Position numbers and translations under genes: made by a program. A DNA stretch of 64,000 nt, from contig RHPI01002368.1 in NCBI GenBank assembly GCA_009103225.1, forward strand, positions 389,977 through 453,976, given 5' to 3'. The number at the start of each line of letters is the position of its first letter. The first letter of the stretch is position 1. The notes beneath the pieces were generated by a model. That model saw only the letters and a program-made list of their open reading frames with translations, was not told the origin of the DNA and made no database searches. This DNA comes from Chlorokybus atmophyticus (lineage: Eukaryota > Streptophyta > Chlorokybophyceae > Chlorokybales > Chlorokybaceae). This document shows positions 1 through 16,364 of the stretch, in pieces.

Positions 1-1537
1 TGAGTGCAAAACATAGTAACGCTTGCCTGGAGGGGAGGGTGCCACAACAATAGAGACATTCTCCTCGCCCGTGCCACCAGCGGGACCAAACGCAACAGTT
101 GGCTCAGGAAAGTCCCGCAGTGGCCTATATACCATACTCATCAAGGCTAAGCTTCACAACACATGAATGACTAGATAAGATCACATCCGCATGAAAGATT
201 GGCTGAGGATTGACTCACCTTGCTGCTGCTTTGGCTATTGGTGGAGGATCAATTGGTCGCTGAGATTCAGACTTCTCTACTGACCTCACAAGCAAAGTCT
301 GTACATACAAGGGTCAGAAACTAAGCGTGTCTGCTGCATGCATGCACACAGACATAGAGAAACAAATACTGAGACTGTCTGCATGCATGCATGCATTGCA
401 TATATGTCTTACCACATGCGTGCAGCAACAATAAGATGACGGACCTTGCACACACACACACACAATCTCAGACTATCAATCCATGCATGTTTGGTGGCCT
501 TGCCTGGTCTTCTAGCCACGGGGAAGGGTAGAGAAACTCAAAGCCCCTTGACAGATCCACAAAACGCTTGAGGCCTTTAACAGGGTACAGCACGTCTGCG
601 CGGATCTGCACAGGGGCGAAACCTTATTGGTCAGAGGGAATAGACATGCTGGTCAATCCCAGCACATGTGACAACACAAGTCCTTGTGTGATGAATGTAA
701 CAACACGTGCGCAGATGTACATGTGCAGTACACATACACCCTTGTACACAAGCGCGCATGTGCAAGAGATACTAACCACATTCACTGTACGGCACACGCA
801 CGTATCAACGTGTGCGTACATGCTCATGCACATTGGCTTGGGCATGTACGCACGCGCATGCATGCACCACTGTACGCATGCGCGTACGACTATGCAAAGG
901 AGTATATGCATGAATTCCAAACAAGTGCCACACTTGTGAATGTTCGGAAGTGTACTTGCATGTGCGCGAATACGCATGCATGTGTGAATGTGCAATGCAT
1001 TTGTGAATGCAGTGCCTGTGTAGCATCGCACACCTGCCTGGCAAAGTCGGGTGTGCTGCTAAGCAGTGCCGAGGTGACCCCGCCTAGATTGCCGCCCAGC
1101 GTGGCGGCGGCGGCAAGTCCCAACGCCGCCGTCCGCCTGCTGAAAAAGGCGGAGGATCCCCCTGAGCCTGATGAGCCTGATGCCGAGGCGGAGGCCGAGG
1201 CGGAGGCGGAGGTGTCATCAGCAGTTCTTGCCATGAAGTCGTCAGCCTTGCTCTCCACACCCTGATCAGCAACCATCATGCCCTGAACCTCAGCGTCAGC
1301 CTGGGCGATGTCCATCTGAGCCTTCAGATCCACCTGCCTCTCCTCCCTGTCCTCATTCCCCTCCTTCCCCTCCTTCCCGCCGCCTGCTCCTCCTCCTGAT
1401 GCCCGTACTGACTGCGAGCGTCGCCTCGGTTGGCGACCAGCAGCAGGAGCGCCTATTCTCAGCACACTCACTCCCGCTGCCAACCCCGAGGACGACAACG
1501 CCGCCGTCCCCGCCGCTGCCGCCGCCATTGCCGCCAT
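1..1537 (-). CDS. PsbP-domain thylakoid lumen protein (3' end outside window)
   Basis: Exons in transcript order: 1034-1537, 504-605, 219-298, then from 124 downwards past the window edge. The N-terminus is Ala/Ser-rich and basic like a plastid transit peptide. It is followed at about residues 132-150 by a twin-arginine signal (SRRTAALGLAAAAT), so the product should be delivered to the thylakoid lumen by the Tat route. Exon 2 gives GLKRFVDLSRGFEFLYP and, across the splice, PSPWLEDQ/TLLVRSVEK. Exon 3 ends with RPIDPPPIA and exon 4 gives PTVAFGPAGGTGEENVS. These are the successive conserved blocks of the PsbP fold found in PPD/PPL proteins, which assist photosystem assembly or NDH; the exact subfamily is not assigned. 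The intron after exon 2 starts with GC (CAG/GCAAGG), required for a continuous domain. A second possible GC donor lies at 25-26. The start at 1537 is the first Met before the transit peptide. Confidence 0.85.
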
Positions 1538-1751
1538 TGCCGCTGACGTGGAGGCAATTAGGGTTGACGTTTTGTTGACATCTTCACTGGTTGTTGCCCA
1601 ACATTATGTTTATGGCACAACAAGCGAGGAACAGGTAAGGGTTTTCAATGCATTCCAGGACAGGTCTGTGCATGTTGGCGGCATAGGCGGCATTGGCGGC
1701 GACGGCGGCTGCGGCGGTGGGGGTGCTAGCGGGAGCGTGCGGGTAGTTGTT
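1538..1751. promoter_or_regulatory. Head-to-head spacer, PsbP gene / SRR1 gene
   Basis: About 214 bp separate the two start codons, so both promoters must lie here and in the transcribed leaders. The stretch is rich in GCC/GGC triplets. Good splice-donor-like sequence follows an upstream ATG at 1606 (GAACAG/GTAAGG), but its phase does not fit the SRR1 reading frame. It may be a leader intron or chance. No TATA box is obvious. Confidence 0.4.
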
Positions 1752-3582
1752 ATGGTCCAGGGTGTTGTTCCAGGCGAGGGTTGGGCTCTTGCTGAGAACA
1801 AGCGTAGGCGTAAGCCTCCCAAGGGGCGTGCTTCGTTGGTGAGGACTGAGGAGCAGGAGGCGGCGGAGCTGCTTAGCCGGATCAGGCGGACGGCTGGGCA
1901 GGTGGAGGCTGCCCCCATCTACGCCAGCGTCACCGCCGCTCTCGAGAACGATGTCGTCGTCCGTGCTGGACAGGGCGGAGTCGACCTCGTGCTGTATGGG
2001 GTCGGACCTGTCGCTACAGCCCCACGATCAAGATGCCAGCTGGCGCTGGCATTGCTGCTGAAGGAACGACTAGGAGGCGTAGCATATATATATGACCCCG
2101 TTCTTGAACCTGTTGAGCTTCAGGTGTGCATGCATTATGACCTCTATGTTCCGCCTGCATGGCTGCTTGCTGTTGACTACTGCATGGTAATGCCAGCACC
2201 TTCACGACAGCAACAATGTCAGGATGGTGTTGTCACTGCATACATCAGTTGTGTTCACCATCAACAATGAGTTGTTGCTCTCATGATGGTGTACACATCT
2301 GATGTATGCAGTAACAACAGCATCACGTCAGCAATGTCTCGAGAGGGACAAAGAATAGTCAATGTTGATAGTGTATATAATGTATATACTTGAGTGCATG
2401 CAGCAACAACACCATAATCACAGCAACAATGACGCTGTTGCTGTCGTGATGGCGTAGTTGGTGCACTTATGGGTTGCTAAACAGTACAGCACTGCAACAG
2501 TGTCACTCTTGTGTGTTTCGTATTGGTAGCGCATTCATGAGTTATACACACCACTAGCCATTGCCATTACCAGTAGCGTTGCTGGCAGGTGGCCCCCCGT
2601 CCAGCAGTAGTGCTGTTGTCGCTACGTGTTAGCTCTTCGGATACCGCTCAGCCACCAGAATATTACTTCTTGTTAGAGATAGGGTTGTGACTGAGCGTTA
2701 TGCTGGTCGTAATGTTGACCTTGGCGCTTGGTACAGTTGCAGACCGAGCTGACGATGCTCGTCATCTAGCGTGCCAGCCGCAGCAACACTGGCAAAAACA
2801 GTGTGAGCAGGCGTGCAAATTGCACTGCTGATATGACTCGATGCATGCTCTTTAGTACTCGCTCAATGCCAGTTGCATGCCATGACACAAATTCTATTCA
2901 AATTAATCACATGCAGGTGGCTGAAGAGTTGGGATTCACGCTGATTCAAGAAGACGAGTCGTGTGGTCGTGCAGTGGACAGGCCCACATTGTTCTACATG
3001 CCACACTGCGAGGCGCACTTGTATGACAACCTCCTGAGAGCAAATTGGACTGCTCTTGAGCGCCTTATCGTGCTTGGCAACTCCTTCAACCACTATCATG
3101 AAAGGTGACCGTAGTTATTATTGCAACGTACTGTCAGTGTGTTTGCTATAAGGCTTATGAAAGGTTCACAGAAGGGTTGCTCAGAGTCCATTGGTTGTGA
3201 AGGTTGAGGAATGGTTACAGTAAAGACAGTAGTTGTAAGGCTGATACTCTGGTATCCTTTGACATGATATACTGAGCCCCTTCATTGAACCAACATTATT
3301 CTATGGCAGATGGGATGCGGGTTTCATATCCTCTAAGCGGCATTACCGCCCCGACTCAGTTTTGGACATTTGGCCGCGCACGCTGGAAGTAGCCATTGAC
3401 GCTGGCAACTTTGAGGTGACTGGCGCCTTCAATGATATGAGGTACCAATTGTTGTTACTTATGAGAACCATCTGGGCTTGCCACATAGCACACAATTATG
3501 CTGAATTAATTCTGCCTTGCTGTGTAGTTTACACACTTTCCAGCCGGAGGTTAAGGTGCCCGTTGCAAACGTTGCAGCTTAA
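1752..3582 (+). CDS. SRR1: SRR1-like protein
   Basis: Exons 1752-2123, 2917-3104, 3310-3441 and 3528-3582 chain in phase to a protein of about 248 residues. The SRR1 domain is recognisable throughout: LVLYGVGPVATAPRSRCQLA and IYDPVLEPVE in exon 1, RPTLFYMPHCEAHLYDNLL and VLGNSFNHY in exon 2, and the closing FNDMS/LHTF across the last splice. In Arabidopsis SRR1 is needed for normal clock-controlled and phytochrome-dependent responses; yeast and animal homologues (BER1, SRRD) exist and the biochemical activity is unknown. The N-terminal part is basic (ENKRRRKPPKG). The ATG at 1752 is the first in-frame one supported by sequence; an extra 5' exon cannot be excluded. The last exon was found by phase and by the LHTFQPEV match, because no long ORF covers it. 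Confidence 0.85.
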
Positions 3583-4251
3583 AGACATTGGCTGCTGCAT
3601 ATTCCATATTGGGGTGTGCAGAATCGACATTAAATCGACGAGACAACAATTGCTCCATTCATTGCTGTATCATCACCTGCAATTGCGGACATTCATGTTG
3701 AATTGTGTAGTTATGTACTAGTTTGGTCCAATATGTGTTGCTTGCTCTGCTGTTGGCAGCGATAAGCCATTCCTATAATTGAACGGAATGCATCAGGACT
3801 GGGCAATTGCATAGAGAACCTCACCACATCGACTGCCACATGATTGCGCTGGTGAGCCCAAGTGGTGTTCTTGGCAATTTGGCAAGCGTAACTGCAGTTG
3901 TCATCATCGTGTACCATTTCACCTTCAGTCGTGCCTCCCACTTGCAATGGTTAAAAAGTTAGTAGTACGCTGATATGCTGTGGGCTGTGTGCAATGTGTG
4001 CAGTCAGGGCGAAGACAATCGCAGCAGACACACCCAAACATATTGATTCAAGTGGTAGTGACATGAAAGACCGACCTAAAAGTGAGTTCAAACCCCACAA
4101 CCCTGGTGCTAATCAGAGTCATACACGAGCAAGTGCATCATAATCATGATAGGCACGAGAAACAGTTGCAATTACAGCTCGATACCAATGGTTTCGCTCA
4201 CACATTACAAGTAGTCAATCGGAAAGGGGGCTACACAACACTTATAATATT
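3583..4251. other. Tail-to-tail spacer without a recognised gene
   Basis: This lies between the 3' ends of SRR1 and PPP4R2. Short ORFs on both strands show no recognisable domain. It presumably contains both 3' UTRs and their cleavage sites. Confidence 0.5.
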
Positions 4252-6359
4252 CTATAGCCGAGCAGGACTATTAGGTGCCGCCCCATCCGCTGCATTGCTC
4301 ATCTCAACTCCCTCCATTGGAGAGATGGAGTTTGCTGCATCAGAGTCAGGATTTGGGCTAGGCGTTGGACTAGGGTTAGGGCTAATGATGGGTTCGGTTG
4401 CGACGGATAGCGCAGCATTACTTTGTTGCGGAAGTGGTGGGCTTGGTCCGTCTTGTTGTGGACTCACAGTGACATCTGCCAAGTCGGTGCAGTACGGTGC
4501 GCTCGCGAGCGTCGTGACAAACAGCAGCTTCTCCAGTGCTAGTGTGAACTTGTCGAGCGTGCGGTAGGTCTCCTTGGGAGCAAGCAACACCTGCCAAGAC
4601 AATCCAAGTTGCTGGACACGCCTGCGCGCTGGGCTGGACTGTGCATGCGTGTGTGCGAGTGTCTTAAAGAATGCCCGTGCAAGTGGTGGGTAAGTAGCTG
4701 TGCATGCATGTGTACATTGCGTGTGTGACTGTGTGCGCGCGTGTACATCCAGGGCAGTCTATTGCAGGAAGGGTGAAGACCAACTCCTTCGTCACATGCA
4801 CAGCATCAACACGTACCTCGCACAATCTTTGTATGGTAAATGGCGCCTGGACCTGAAAAGAGTCGAGTGCTGCAGACACATATATAAGCGCCTGTCTTCC
4901 CACAAGCCAACATCTAAACCGGTGCTCTATGCAACAAGCCTTCGACAACAACTCTTTGAACCTCCCACTCATACGGCGTGTGTACCTGCACTGAGTTGCG
5001 CGTGCGCGTTGGCGTGCGGCCTCGGCGGCCCAACCTCAACTTGCTCCCCAGCCAAATACTCTGAGATAGCCTGTGAGGGGTTAAAAACAAACTTTGGTCG
5101 GCCACACTGTTGTCACACACGCCAACCATTGTACGCACTTGCATAGACTACGCCAGTGCAGGCATCAACAAAACGCATGCAGACATGGCTGAAATGGCAA
5201 TGCGCTTCTGCATGCAGGCATGCCTGCATACAGGCATGGCTGCATGCAACAGCACATACGCACATATGCAGCTTCCTGCTTCAACCATACCGTATGCATT
5301 GAATGCAATGCAGCCATGCATGCACGCACTGTGATGGTAATGCAGGGCTCCATGCAATGCTGTAGAAACCAGCTTGCCAGCATATAGCACCGGACTGCAC
5401 TATAATTACAACCATTGCATGCATGCATGCGTGCACACACTCGTGCGCGCATGCGATTGTGCAGTGCAGTATATGCAACAGATACTCAGCTATTGCTAAC
5501 GTTTGACAGCATAGTAGCTGCGCTGCATGGCTGCATGCAAGAGTACTCAATCCTCGATGCAAGTGCATGCAGACTGCATGATTAAACAGAGTGGCACAGT
5601 GCGCATGGAAGCTGAATGTTATGTGTGCATGCCACTGTGAAACAGCGCAACAAGTACACATACTCACCTGCTCCAATCGCAGCAGCAACAGTGCTCTGAA
5701 CGCTGCCCAGTCGTGCCTGCAAAAGCAACAAACAACAGAACAAACTGAAGATACATACATGTACCTATCAAATTGCAACAGAAAAAGAGCTCAACAAGAG
5801 GTTCACTTGACTTGTCAATGCATGACAGCTTGAATGGCTCAACTAGGGAGCACTTGCTGTGACTCAGAGAGTTGTGCATGCATGCATGCATGCACACTGG
5901 CAGAGAGATGTCTTGTTTGCATGGAGGGCACTGGCAGAGACGAATCACCACAATGCACTAGTACATTGGCTATGTACACAATCGACTAGTGCATTGTGGT
6001 GATTCATCTCTGCCAATCACCACAATGCTGATTGGCAGAGACGAATGCTATGGATTCACATGTGTAATGCTTGTAATGCTGCTACACCAACAAAAGTCAC
6101 AGCATGCAATGCTGATTCTCAACCACTGACAAAAACATGTTGCAAATAGTATGTACCACAAGCAGCCGGTTTTGGCAGTGACCTGGACGACTTCGCGTAG
6201 CTCAGCGCTGAAAGCTCTGTCTTCCGGCGACAGCCTGCCAACCAACATGCAAGAGCAATATGTCAATGACATGAAGGACCAAAAGGACGAGGAGGAGGAG
6301 GAGGAGGAGAAGGAGCAGGAGCAGGAGTTAGCATTAGGGTTTATGTTGATGTTCTGCAT
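4252..6359 (-). CDS. PPP4R2: Protein phosphatase 4 regulatory subunit 2 (PPP4R2)
   Basis: Exons in transcript order: 6157-6359, 5668-5716, 4986-5070, 4817-4869, 4252-4590; about 242 residues. Conserved PPP4R2 blocks appear at the splice joints: AKTGCLW/HDWAAFRALLLLRLEQ, then LDSFQVQAPFTIQRLCE, then LLAPKETYRTLDKFTLALEK and LLFVTT. The family binds the PP4 catalytic subunit and helps target it in DNA-damage and splicing-related dephosphorylation. The C-terminal 80 residues are a Pro/Ser-rich tail ending SPARL. The N-terminus begins with Asn- and Ser-rich low-complexity sequence, so the true start could be an internal Met. Exon 4 is only 53 bp and was placed by phase and by the IQRLCE motif. 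Intron 1 carries an almost perfect 30-bp inverted repeat. Confidence 0.88.
5933..6014. repeat. Long inverted repeat (hairpin) in PPP4R2 intron 1
   Basis: The left arm 5933-5962 and right arm 5985-6014 are reverse complements over 30 bases with one mismatch, separated by a 22-base loop. Parts of the arm (AATCACCACAATGC and GGCAGAGACGAAT) recur just downstream at about 6015-6046. This looks like a foldback or MITE-like remnant, or a hairpin in the unspliced RNA. Confidence 0.85.
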
Positions 6360-6863
6360 TCAGCTCTTGCCTTGTGAAGGCAGCCAAGGCCCGTTCTCCC
6401 CTTACGCCCAGCGACTCCTCCTGCACCTGCTCCTGTTGCTCCTCCTTCTCCTCCTCTCCCTGCTCCGCCTCCTCCACAGCCGTGTCCTCGACCGTCATAG
6501 CCCGCACCGCCGCCGCCCGCCACAGCAACCCGAACCCAGCAATAACCTATTCACATCCACAGACCCAAGTGCAAACTTTAGTCCCAAACCAAGCCTAGAA
6601 CATTGGTTTCACTGAACCCTACTGATTGTTTTAGCAGGATCACAGAATGCATGAACAGGATCACACAGTATTATTGAACCGGGTCCTGGGACCCATACTC
6701 CAAAGGGACCCAATAATTAGTTGGGACCCACCCTAACAAGCTTTGACAGTTACTAAGCAGCTTTTCGTCAACAGCCGCGGCGTTGTTGTGGTTGTTGCTG
6801 GCGGCGTGCTTGTCCTCTTTGTCCTCGCGTTTGAGCTTCAGGTTCGTGTATCTCACTGTCAGC
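6360..6863. promoter_or_regulatory. Head-to-head spacer, PPP4R2 / PDI, with GGGACCC copies
   Basis: About 500 bp hold both promoters. Three copies of GGGACCC occur within 50 bases (6688-6694, 6705-6711, 6723-6729), the first inside the palindrome GGGTCCTGGGACCC. Most of the rest is pyrimidine-rich (CTC/CTG) low complexity. ORFs called across it on either strand have no recognisable domain. Confidence 0.45.
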
Positions 6864-7874
6864 ATGGCCGCCCGCAAGGTTCTTGCCGCGCTCGTCCTCG
6901 CCGCGGTGGTCTCTTGCGCCGCCGCCTCGGTCGTGGACCTCACCGACGACACCTTTAACGACGCGGTGAGCACCTTGCCCACCTTGTGCTTGTCGTCGTC
7001 GTCGTCATCGTCATCGTCATCCTTCTCATGCTTTGTCCGTTCCCTGCGCAGGTCGCTGACGGCAAGGCCTACTTCATCAAGTTCTTCGCGCCGTGGTGCG
7101 GCCACTGGTAAGCATGCTCATGCACGTGCTTGTCAAGCGTGTTGTCAAGCTTGTTGGCATGGTCGTCATGGTTGGGCATGTGGCTGAGGTTGTTGTGTGT
7201 GTTTGCAGTAAGAGGTTGGCGCCTACGTGGGAAGAGCTCGGTGAGGCGCTTGACGGCGAGGAGGGTTTGGAGATCGCTAAGGTCGACTGTACCACGAGCA
7301 GGAAGACCTGCGAAACAGCTCAGGTGTGTTATGTGTGGTTGCAGCTATTGCTTCACTGCTCTAAGCAGGTTGTTTTCTTGGTTGCAAATGACAAGGTCGG
7401 CAAGTCTTTACATGTACATGCAAGAATCCCATGTCTGTTCGAAATTCCGAGTACGCATCAATTGCACATGCATTCTTCAAATGTGGACACGTATGCGTTT
7501 ATTTCTCCCTGCATGGTGTCCAGATTGTGTCAGGCAAAATTGCCTCTTCTTAGATCATAAAGCTGTGTGCTCTATGTTGTTGTTTCACTCCAACTGAGCG
7601 CCCAGCTACACAAAATATAACAGATTTGTAGTAACAGCACACAACAATCGGTAGTAACAAGCAGTTGTCAATGCACTAACCTTTTGGTTGACACCCTTGT
7701 TCAACAACAACCATCTGTCTCTCCTCTCTCTCCCAGATCCGCGGCTACCCCACCCTGAAGGCCTACTACAACGGCGAGGAGTACAAGAAGTACCAGGGCC
7801 AGCGGGACGTCAACTCGCTCAAGGAGTTTGCGCTCGGGGTTGCTGGAGAGACCGCGCAGGAAACAGTGGAGTAA
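6864..7874 (+). CDS. Secreted single-domain PDI-like thioredoxin
   Basis: Exons 6864-6965, 7052-7107, 7209-7323 and 7737-7874 encode 136 residues. An N-terminal signal peptide (ARKVLAALVLAAVVSCAAAS) leads into one thioredoxin fold: YFIKFFAPWCGHC carries the PDI-type CGHC active site, followed by KRLAPTWEEL, IAKVDCTT and the cis-Pro loop region IRGYPTLKAYYNGE. Such proteins form or rearrange disulphides in the ER lumen. It is much shorter than classical PDI (one domain against four) and ends ETVE with no KDEL-type retention signal, so it may be secreted or held by a partner. The active-site Cys codon is split by intron 2. Confidence 0.9.
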
Positions 7875-8569
7875 AAAGGCTTTAAAACAGTTAATGTGTA
7901 CAATTGATGTGTACAAACTCTCCTACAGGCAGATAAAATTGGTATAGTCAAGACTATTGCAATACTTCACGTCTGTGTGATTATTGATAAGAGGTGCCTA
8001 TGTGGGTTTGTTGTGTTGCAGTGTTATGTTGGGTTTACCTCGCTGGGACGCTTAGACCCATATGTTCACAGTGTTTGCTCATGGGTCGCTGCGGTAAATG
8101 GGTCCAGCGCGTGTCTTTTATTATGGTGCAAACATATAAACTATTGTGTAATGCAGTCACTGGCAGGCAGCAAGATCCAAAGAATTAGAGAGGTCCCTTT
8201 CCAGCAAGTTTGTTATGTTATCACATAACACATTGACACCTGTAAATTACAGTAGGCAATTGTCTCTCTCATGCACTGATTTGCGGTTTGGTTATGCTGT
8301 GCAATACAGCTGCTGCCATACTCCATGTGCATGCCTAATCGCGTAATTCATTTGATTCGCTGTCACTATTCATGACCTAATACTTAGGTCACTCAGGACA
8401 CATGCGCGGCGACATGCCACATTTCAGCAGTCATCACCAGCCACGTAACTTAGTCAACCTGACACTTCAATCAATCAAAACTGAGACGACAGAATGTGGT
8501 GCTTAACTAGCTTAGCCCTCCAACTCATCAACTTTGTTCTTGTGCATTCTACAGCATATCGTGCCACGT
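7875..8569. other. Tail-to-tail spacer, PDI / EF-P
   Basis: No gene recognised. It contains both 3' UTRs and is moderately AT-rich. Short ORFs on both strands are not supported by domain or splice evidence. Confidence 0.45.
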
Positions 8570-9456
8570 CTACCCTCTGCTCACATAAGAGCCGTCGCGC
8601 GTGTCGATAATGAGCTTGTCGCCGATATTCACAAAAAGAGGCACGGTCACCGTCGCACCCGTCTCGACCTTCGCCGGCTTTGACCCTGCATAAGAACTCA
8701 GAGTTGGTCAGCAGTGATTGACTCAAAGAGTAGTTCACACAGACTGGTTCAGTGATTCAGACGTTGCTTTTCAGTTTCAGAATTGAATCAATGAAACCAA
8801 AGCAACCAGTCAACCGACGAGCTAGTGATTGCAAGCACCGACCCAGACGTGCGTAAAAAGATCAACGATTCAACCAACCAACCAACCAAATACCCACTCA
8901 ACCAACCAACCAACCAACCAATCGTACGACTGATAACAGAGGACATGCACCAGTCTCACCGACACCCAATCACCTACCCACCCACTCACGCACGCACTCA
9001 CTCACTCACCTACTCCCCCACCCACCCACCTACCCACCCACCCACCCAACAAATGAAATGAGTCCATTCAAAGCCTCACCTCCTGCAGCAGTATCGCCCT
9101 TGAGTCCCGGGTCGGTGTCCGTGACAAGGAGCGTCACCTTGTCGGGCAACTCTATACCAATCACTTGCTCGCCCCACTTCACAATCTCAACATTCATCTC
9201 CTGAAAAGATAAACGAATGAATGAATCAGAGAGTTGATTCACACAAGCTGCTCATGTGGTGTTGTGTGATGTTGTGGGTGGATGCGGGTGCATGTGTATA
9301 TGCGAGTGGTTGTGAGTGACAGTGAGCGTGCCTATGAACAACACGGATGCGTGCGCATGTCTGCGTGAGTGCGGGCATTCAAGCATGCAGGTGAGTGTGT
9401 ATGCGCCTGCTCGCGCATGCGTGCGTACATGTGCACATGCGTGTGCGTACATGTGT

Positions 9457-9528
<72 letters not shown>

Positions 9529-10610
9529 CTGCGTATATGTGTACGCACGCGCAAACATGCATGCGTGCATACACGCATGCATGTATCATTGCGTGTACGT
9601 GCAGCCATATACACACTTGCATGCACATGCGCATGTACAAGTCCACATCCACATCCACACACACAAACACATGCGCACACATGTGCACGTACATACGCGT
9701 GTGTAGCACTGCATACACACATACTCACCGGCAGCAGCCACTTGGACTTGTCACCCACGACCCTCGCGCTCATCCTCTCCTCCTCGTACGTCGCCACGTC
9801 CATGAACACGAAGTCGTCGCCGTCCATGTACGTGTGCTGCTTGATGGAGCGCTCGAGGATAGCCTGCTCGACCTGTTGGAGTGTGTGTGTGTGCGTGTGT
9901 GTACGTGTGTGGATGTGTGTGTGCGCATGCGCATGCATATATGTGTGATGCACATGTCGAGTATGTGTACACATGCATGTATGTGTGCACATGCCTGTCT
10001 GTATACGTGCACGTGTGCTCATGTGCGATTTCGCTCACAAGCGCACAACGCTTACCCATCTCCACTCCAACATAAACCATACATGACATGATGCCATACA
10101 CACATACACACATCCACATATCCTCTCACCTTCTCTCCCGCGCGGAACGTCTTGTCGAGGTTGCTCCCGGTAATGCAGTTCTTGAGTGTTGTGCGCACAA
10201 AAGCAGAACCCTTGCCGGGCTTCACGTGAAGAAACTCTGTTTGTGATTCACACAAGTTGTGTCACACATTGCGCGTACACATACACATACACATGCACAT
10301 GCACATACACATACACATGAACACATGCAGGTGCACGTGTGCGCGTAGAAGTACACACACACACGCACAAACTCTCGCACATGCACACATGCACACATGC
10401 ACACATCTACACTTCGCGTAAAGAGACTGACATTCAAATAACAATCAGCGCATAACAAACTTCAAAGCAACATAAACTCTGAAACCAATGTGATGAAAAC
10501 ATGTAAATGGCCTTACCAAGTACTTTCCATGGCGCTCCGTCCATCTCAATAGCCATTCCATTCTTCAAATCGTTTGTACTCAAAGCAACAACCCTCACTG
10601 CAGAATGCAT
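8570..10610 (-). CDS. efp: Translation elongation factor P, organellar type
   Basis: Exons in transcript order: 10517-10597 (or from ATG 10610 if unspliced upstream), 10130-10236, 9729-9872, 9080-9200, 8570-8685. The whole bacterial-type EF-P is present: [19 protein letters not shown], then [19 protein letters not shown] (domain I with the loop Lys of PGKG), [35 protein letters not shown] and the C-terminal [20 protein letters not shown] relieves ribosome stalling at polyproline. In a eukaryote this bacterial type is expected in the plastid or mitochondrion, but a transit peptide is not resolved. The ATG at 10610 gives a start almost at the domain edge (MHSAVRVV). Alternatively an upstream exon splices to 10597, where a good acceptor exists. 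One candidate leader (MKAAVGVSGG, near 11200) does not join convincingly. Confidence 0.85.
8872..9050. repeat. Tetranucleotide repeats in EF-P intron 4
   Basis: Runs of CAAC/CCAA units (8872-8921) are followed by CACT and CCCA-type units to about 9050. This is simple-sequence DNA inside the intron between the last two EF-P exons. Confidence 0.8.
9462..9529. repeat. Compound (GT)n(AT)n microsatellite
   Basis: An uninterrupted GT run passes directly into an AT run and back to GT, within an EF-P intron. The flanks are alternating purine-pyrimidine sequence for several hundred bases. Confidence 0.9.
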
Positions 10611-11854
10611 AAGTACATGAATTTAAAAATGAATATTAATGTGGTACCAATGCAAGCAGTGAGTCTCAGTAAAGTATACCGCAATGAAAATGGCAAAATG
10701 TTTACGAATACAACAATTGACATTGAGCATTCATATACTTCATACGTGTGCGGGAGTATGCGAGCGGTCTTTGGAGTGGTCTTTTGGATTTGAGCTGCAA
10801 TGAAGAAGCTCCAAATGCCCTACACCTGTTTATGTGAAGAGACGAAATAAGACACCTTCGCAAAGCTCAAAGAAACGAAAAGATATTCTTTAAACGAAGC
10901 CTTGGCTTGATGGCATTGCACGGCACTACATGTAAGCATACTGAGCACTGCATTACTGTTCTCATGCAATGCTTTCATGCAATCTGGTAGTGTGACGCAT
11001 GTTTGAGGTCTTATGCAACCTGAGTGAGAGTGTGGCGTGTGTGCTGATGCTGGTGATAGTAGTGCACTGGCGCCTGGCCTGATCAGGCTAGACCAGGCCA
11101 GGCCAAGCCAGACTAACCCAGGCGGCGGCAGCGCTTGCAGGAAAGGCACAGCTCAGCACTGACCTGGCGAGCTCTGCGGCGACACCTCCGGACACGCCAA
11201 CCGCAGCCTTCATCGCCGCCGCTGCCGCCACCAACTACCACACGAACCACACCCACTCCAATGCCGCCGCCGCCGCCGCCGCCGCTACCGCAAACAAGAA
11301 TAATTCTGGACATTCGCAGAAAGCATCTGCATGAATATTGACATGGCGTAACGCATGAAACACAAGCAGTCTTAAGACCTTTCGTGCAGCGGCGGAGGCC
11401 GCAAATTGCAGTAAAGAAAGCATTCATGAGAAGTCATGACGTGGCTCGCTTCAAGTCAAGAGCATGGCTGTTAACGTAACCACGATCAAGGCCAAACAGT
11501 AAGCGTTGGCTATTATAGTTAACCAAGAAGGACAAAACGCTATACGCCGACAGTTGACGACTAACGCAAGGCGACACCGCTAACTGTCGATTGTCGGCGT
11601 GCCTGTCACGTGCGAAACGGACTCATGACGAGTTTGCAACACGTTTGCGGAATTACTGGTGGCAGGGAAAGGGTCCTAATTGAGGCTCAAACGAGCGATG
11701 TGTCATGAGTGTGGGTTGGTTAGTTTGGTGTGGCCTGCCAGCTGGCGGCAGCGGCGGCGGCGTCGCGTGGCGGTGCATGTCGCTGCCCCTGATGATCTTG
11801 AGGATCGCCTGAGAGCTGGACACGTCGTCTTTAGCGTTGCACATTGCTAGCCGC
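10611..11854. promoter_or_regulatory. Head-to-head spacer, EF-P / GT29, with GGCCTGG array
   Basis: At 11066-11122 several GGCCTG/CAGGCC units are clustered and end in GCCAGACTAACCCAGG (11107-11122), a 16-mer that recurs at 28630-28645. A (GCC)n stretch lies at 11263-11286. The minus strand at about 11170-11250 can encode an Ala-rich leader and is a candidate EF-P 5' exon, unproven. Around 11549-11603 an imperfect CGCCGACA...TGTCGGCG inverted repeat is seen. Confidence 0.45.

Positions 11855-16364
<4,510 letters not shown>

Noticed and set aside
1548-1751. Extension of SRR1 upstream to a GTG codon at 1548
   Set aside because: GTG is an unlikely eukaryotic start, and the extension is Gly-rich promoter-like sequence. 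The ATG at 1752 is in frame and close to the domain.
4366-4383. Telomere-like TAGGGTTAGGGC string
   Set aside because: It is only two units long and lies inside the coding exon of PPP4R2 (Pro-rich tail), so it is not a telomeric tract.
8870-9050. CRISPR-like or spaced repeats
   Set aside because: The repeats are uninterrupted tetranucleotides without unique spacers. No CRISPR array, operon, rRNA or tRNA gene was recognised anywhere in the window.
9252-10119. Overlapping ORFs rich in His, Thr, Cys and Val around 9.3-10.1 kb
   Set aside because: They arise from CA/TG tracts in EF-P introns. Only 9729-9872 is coding, in the EF-P frame.
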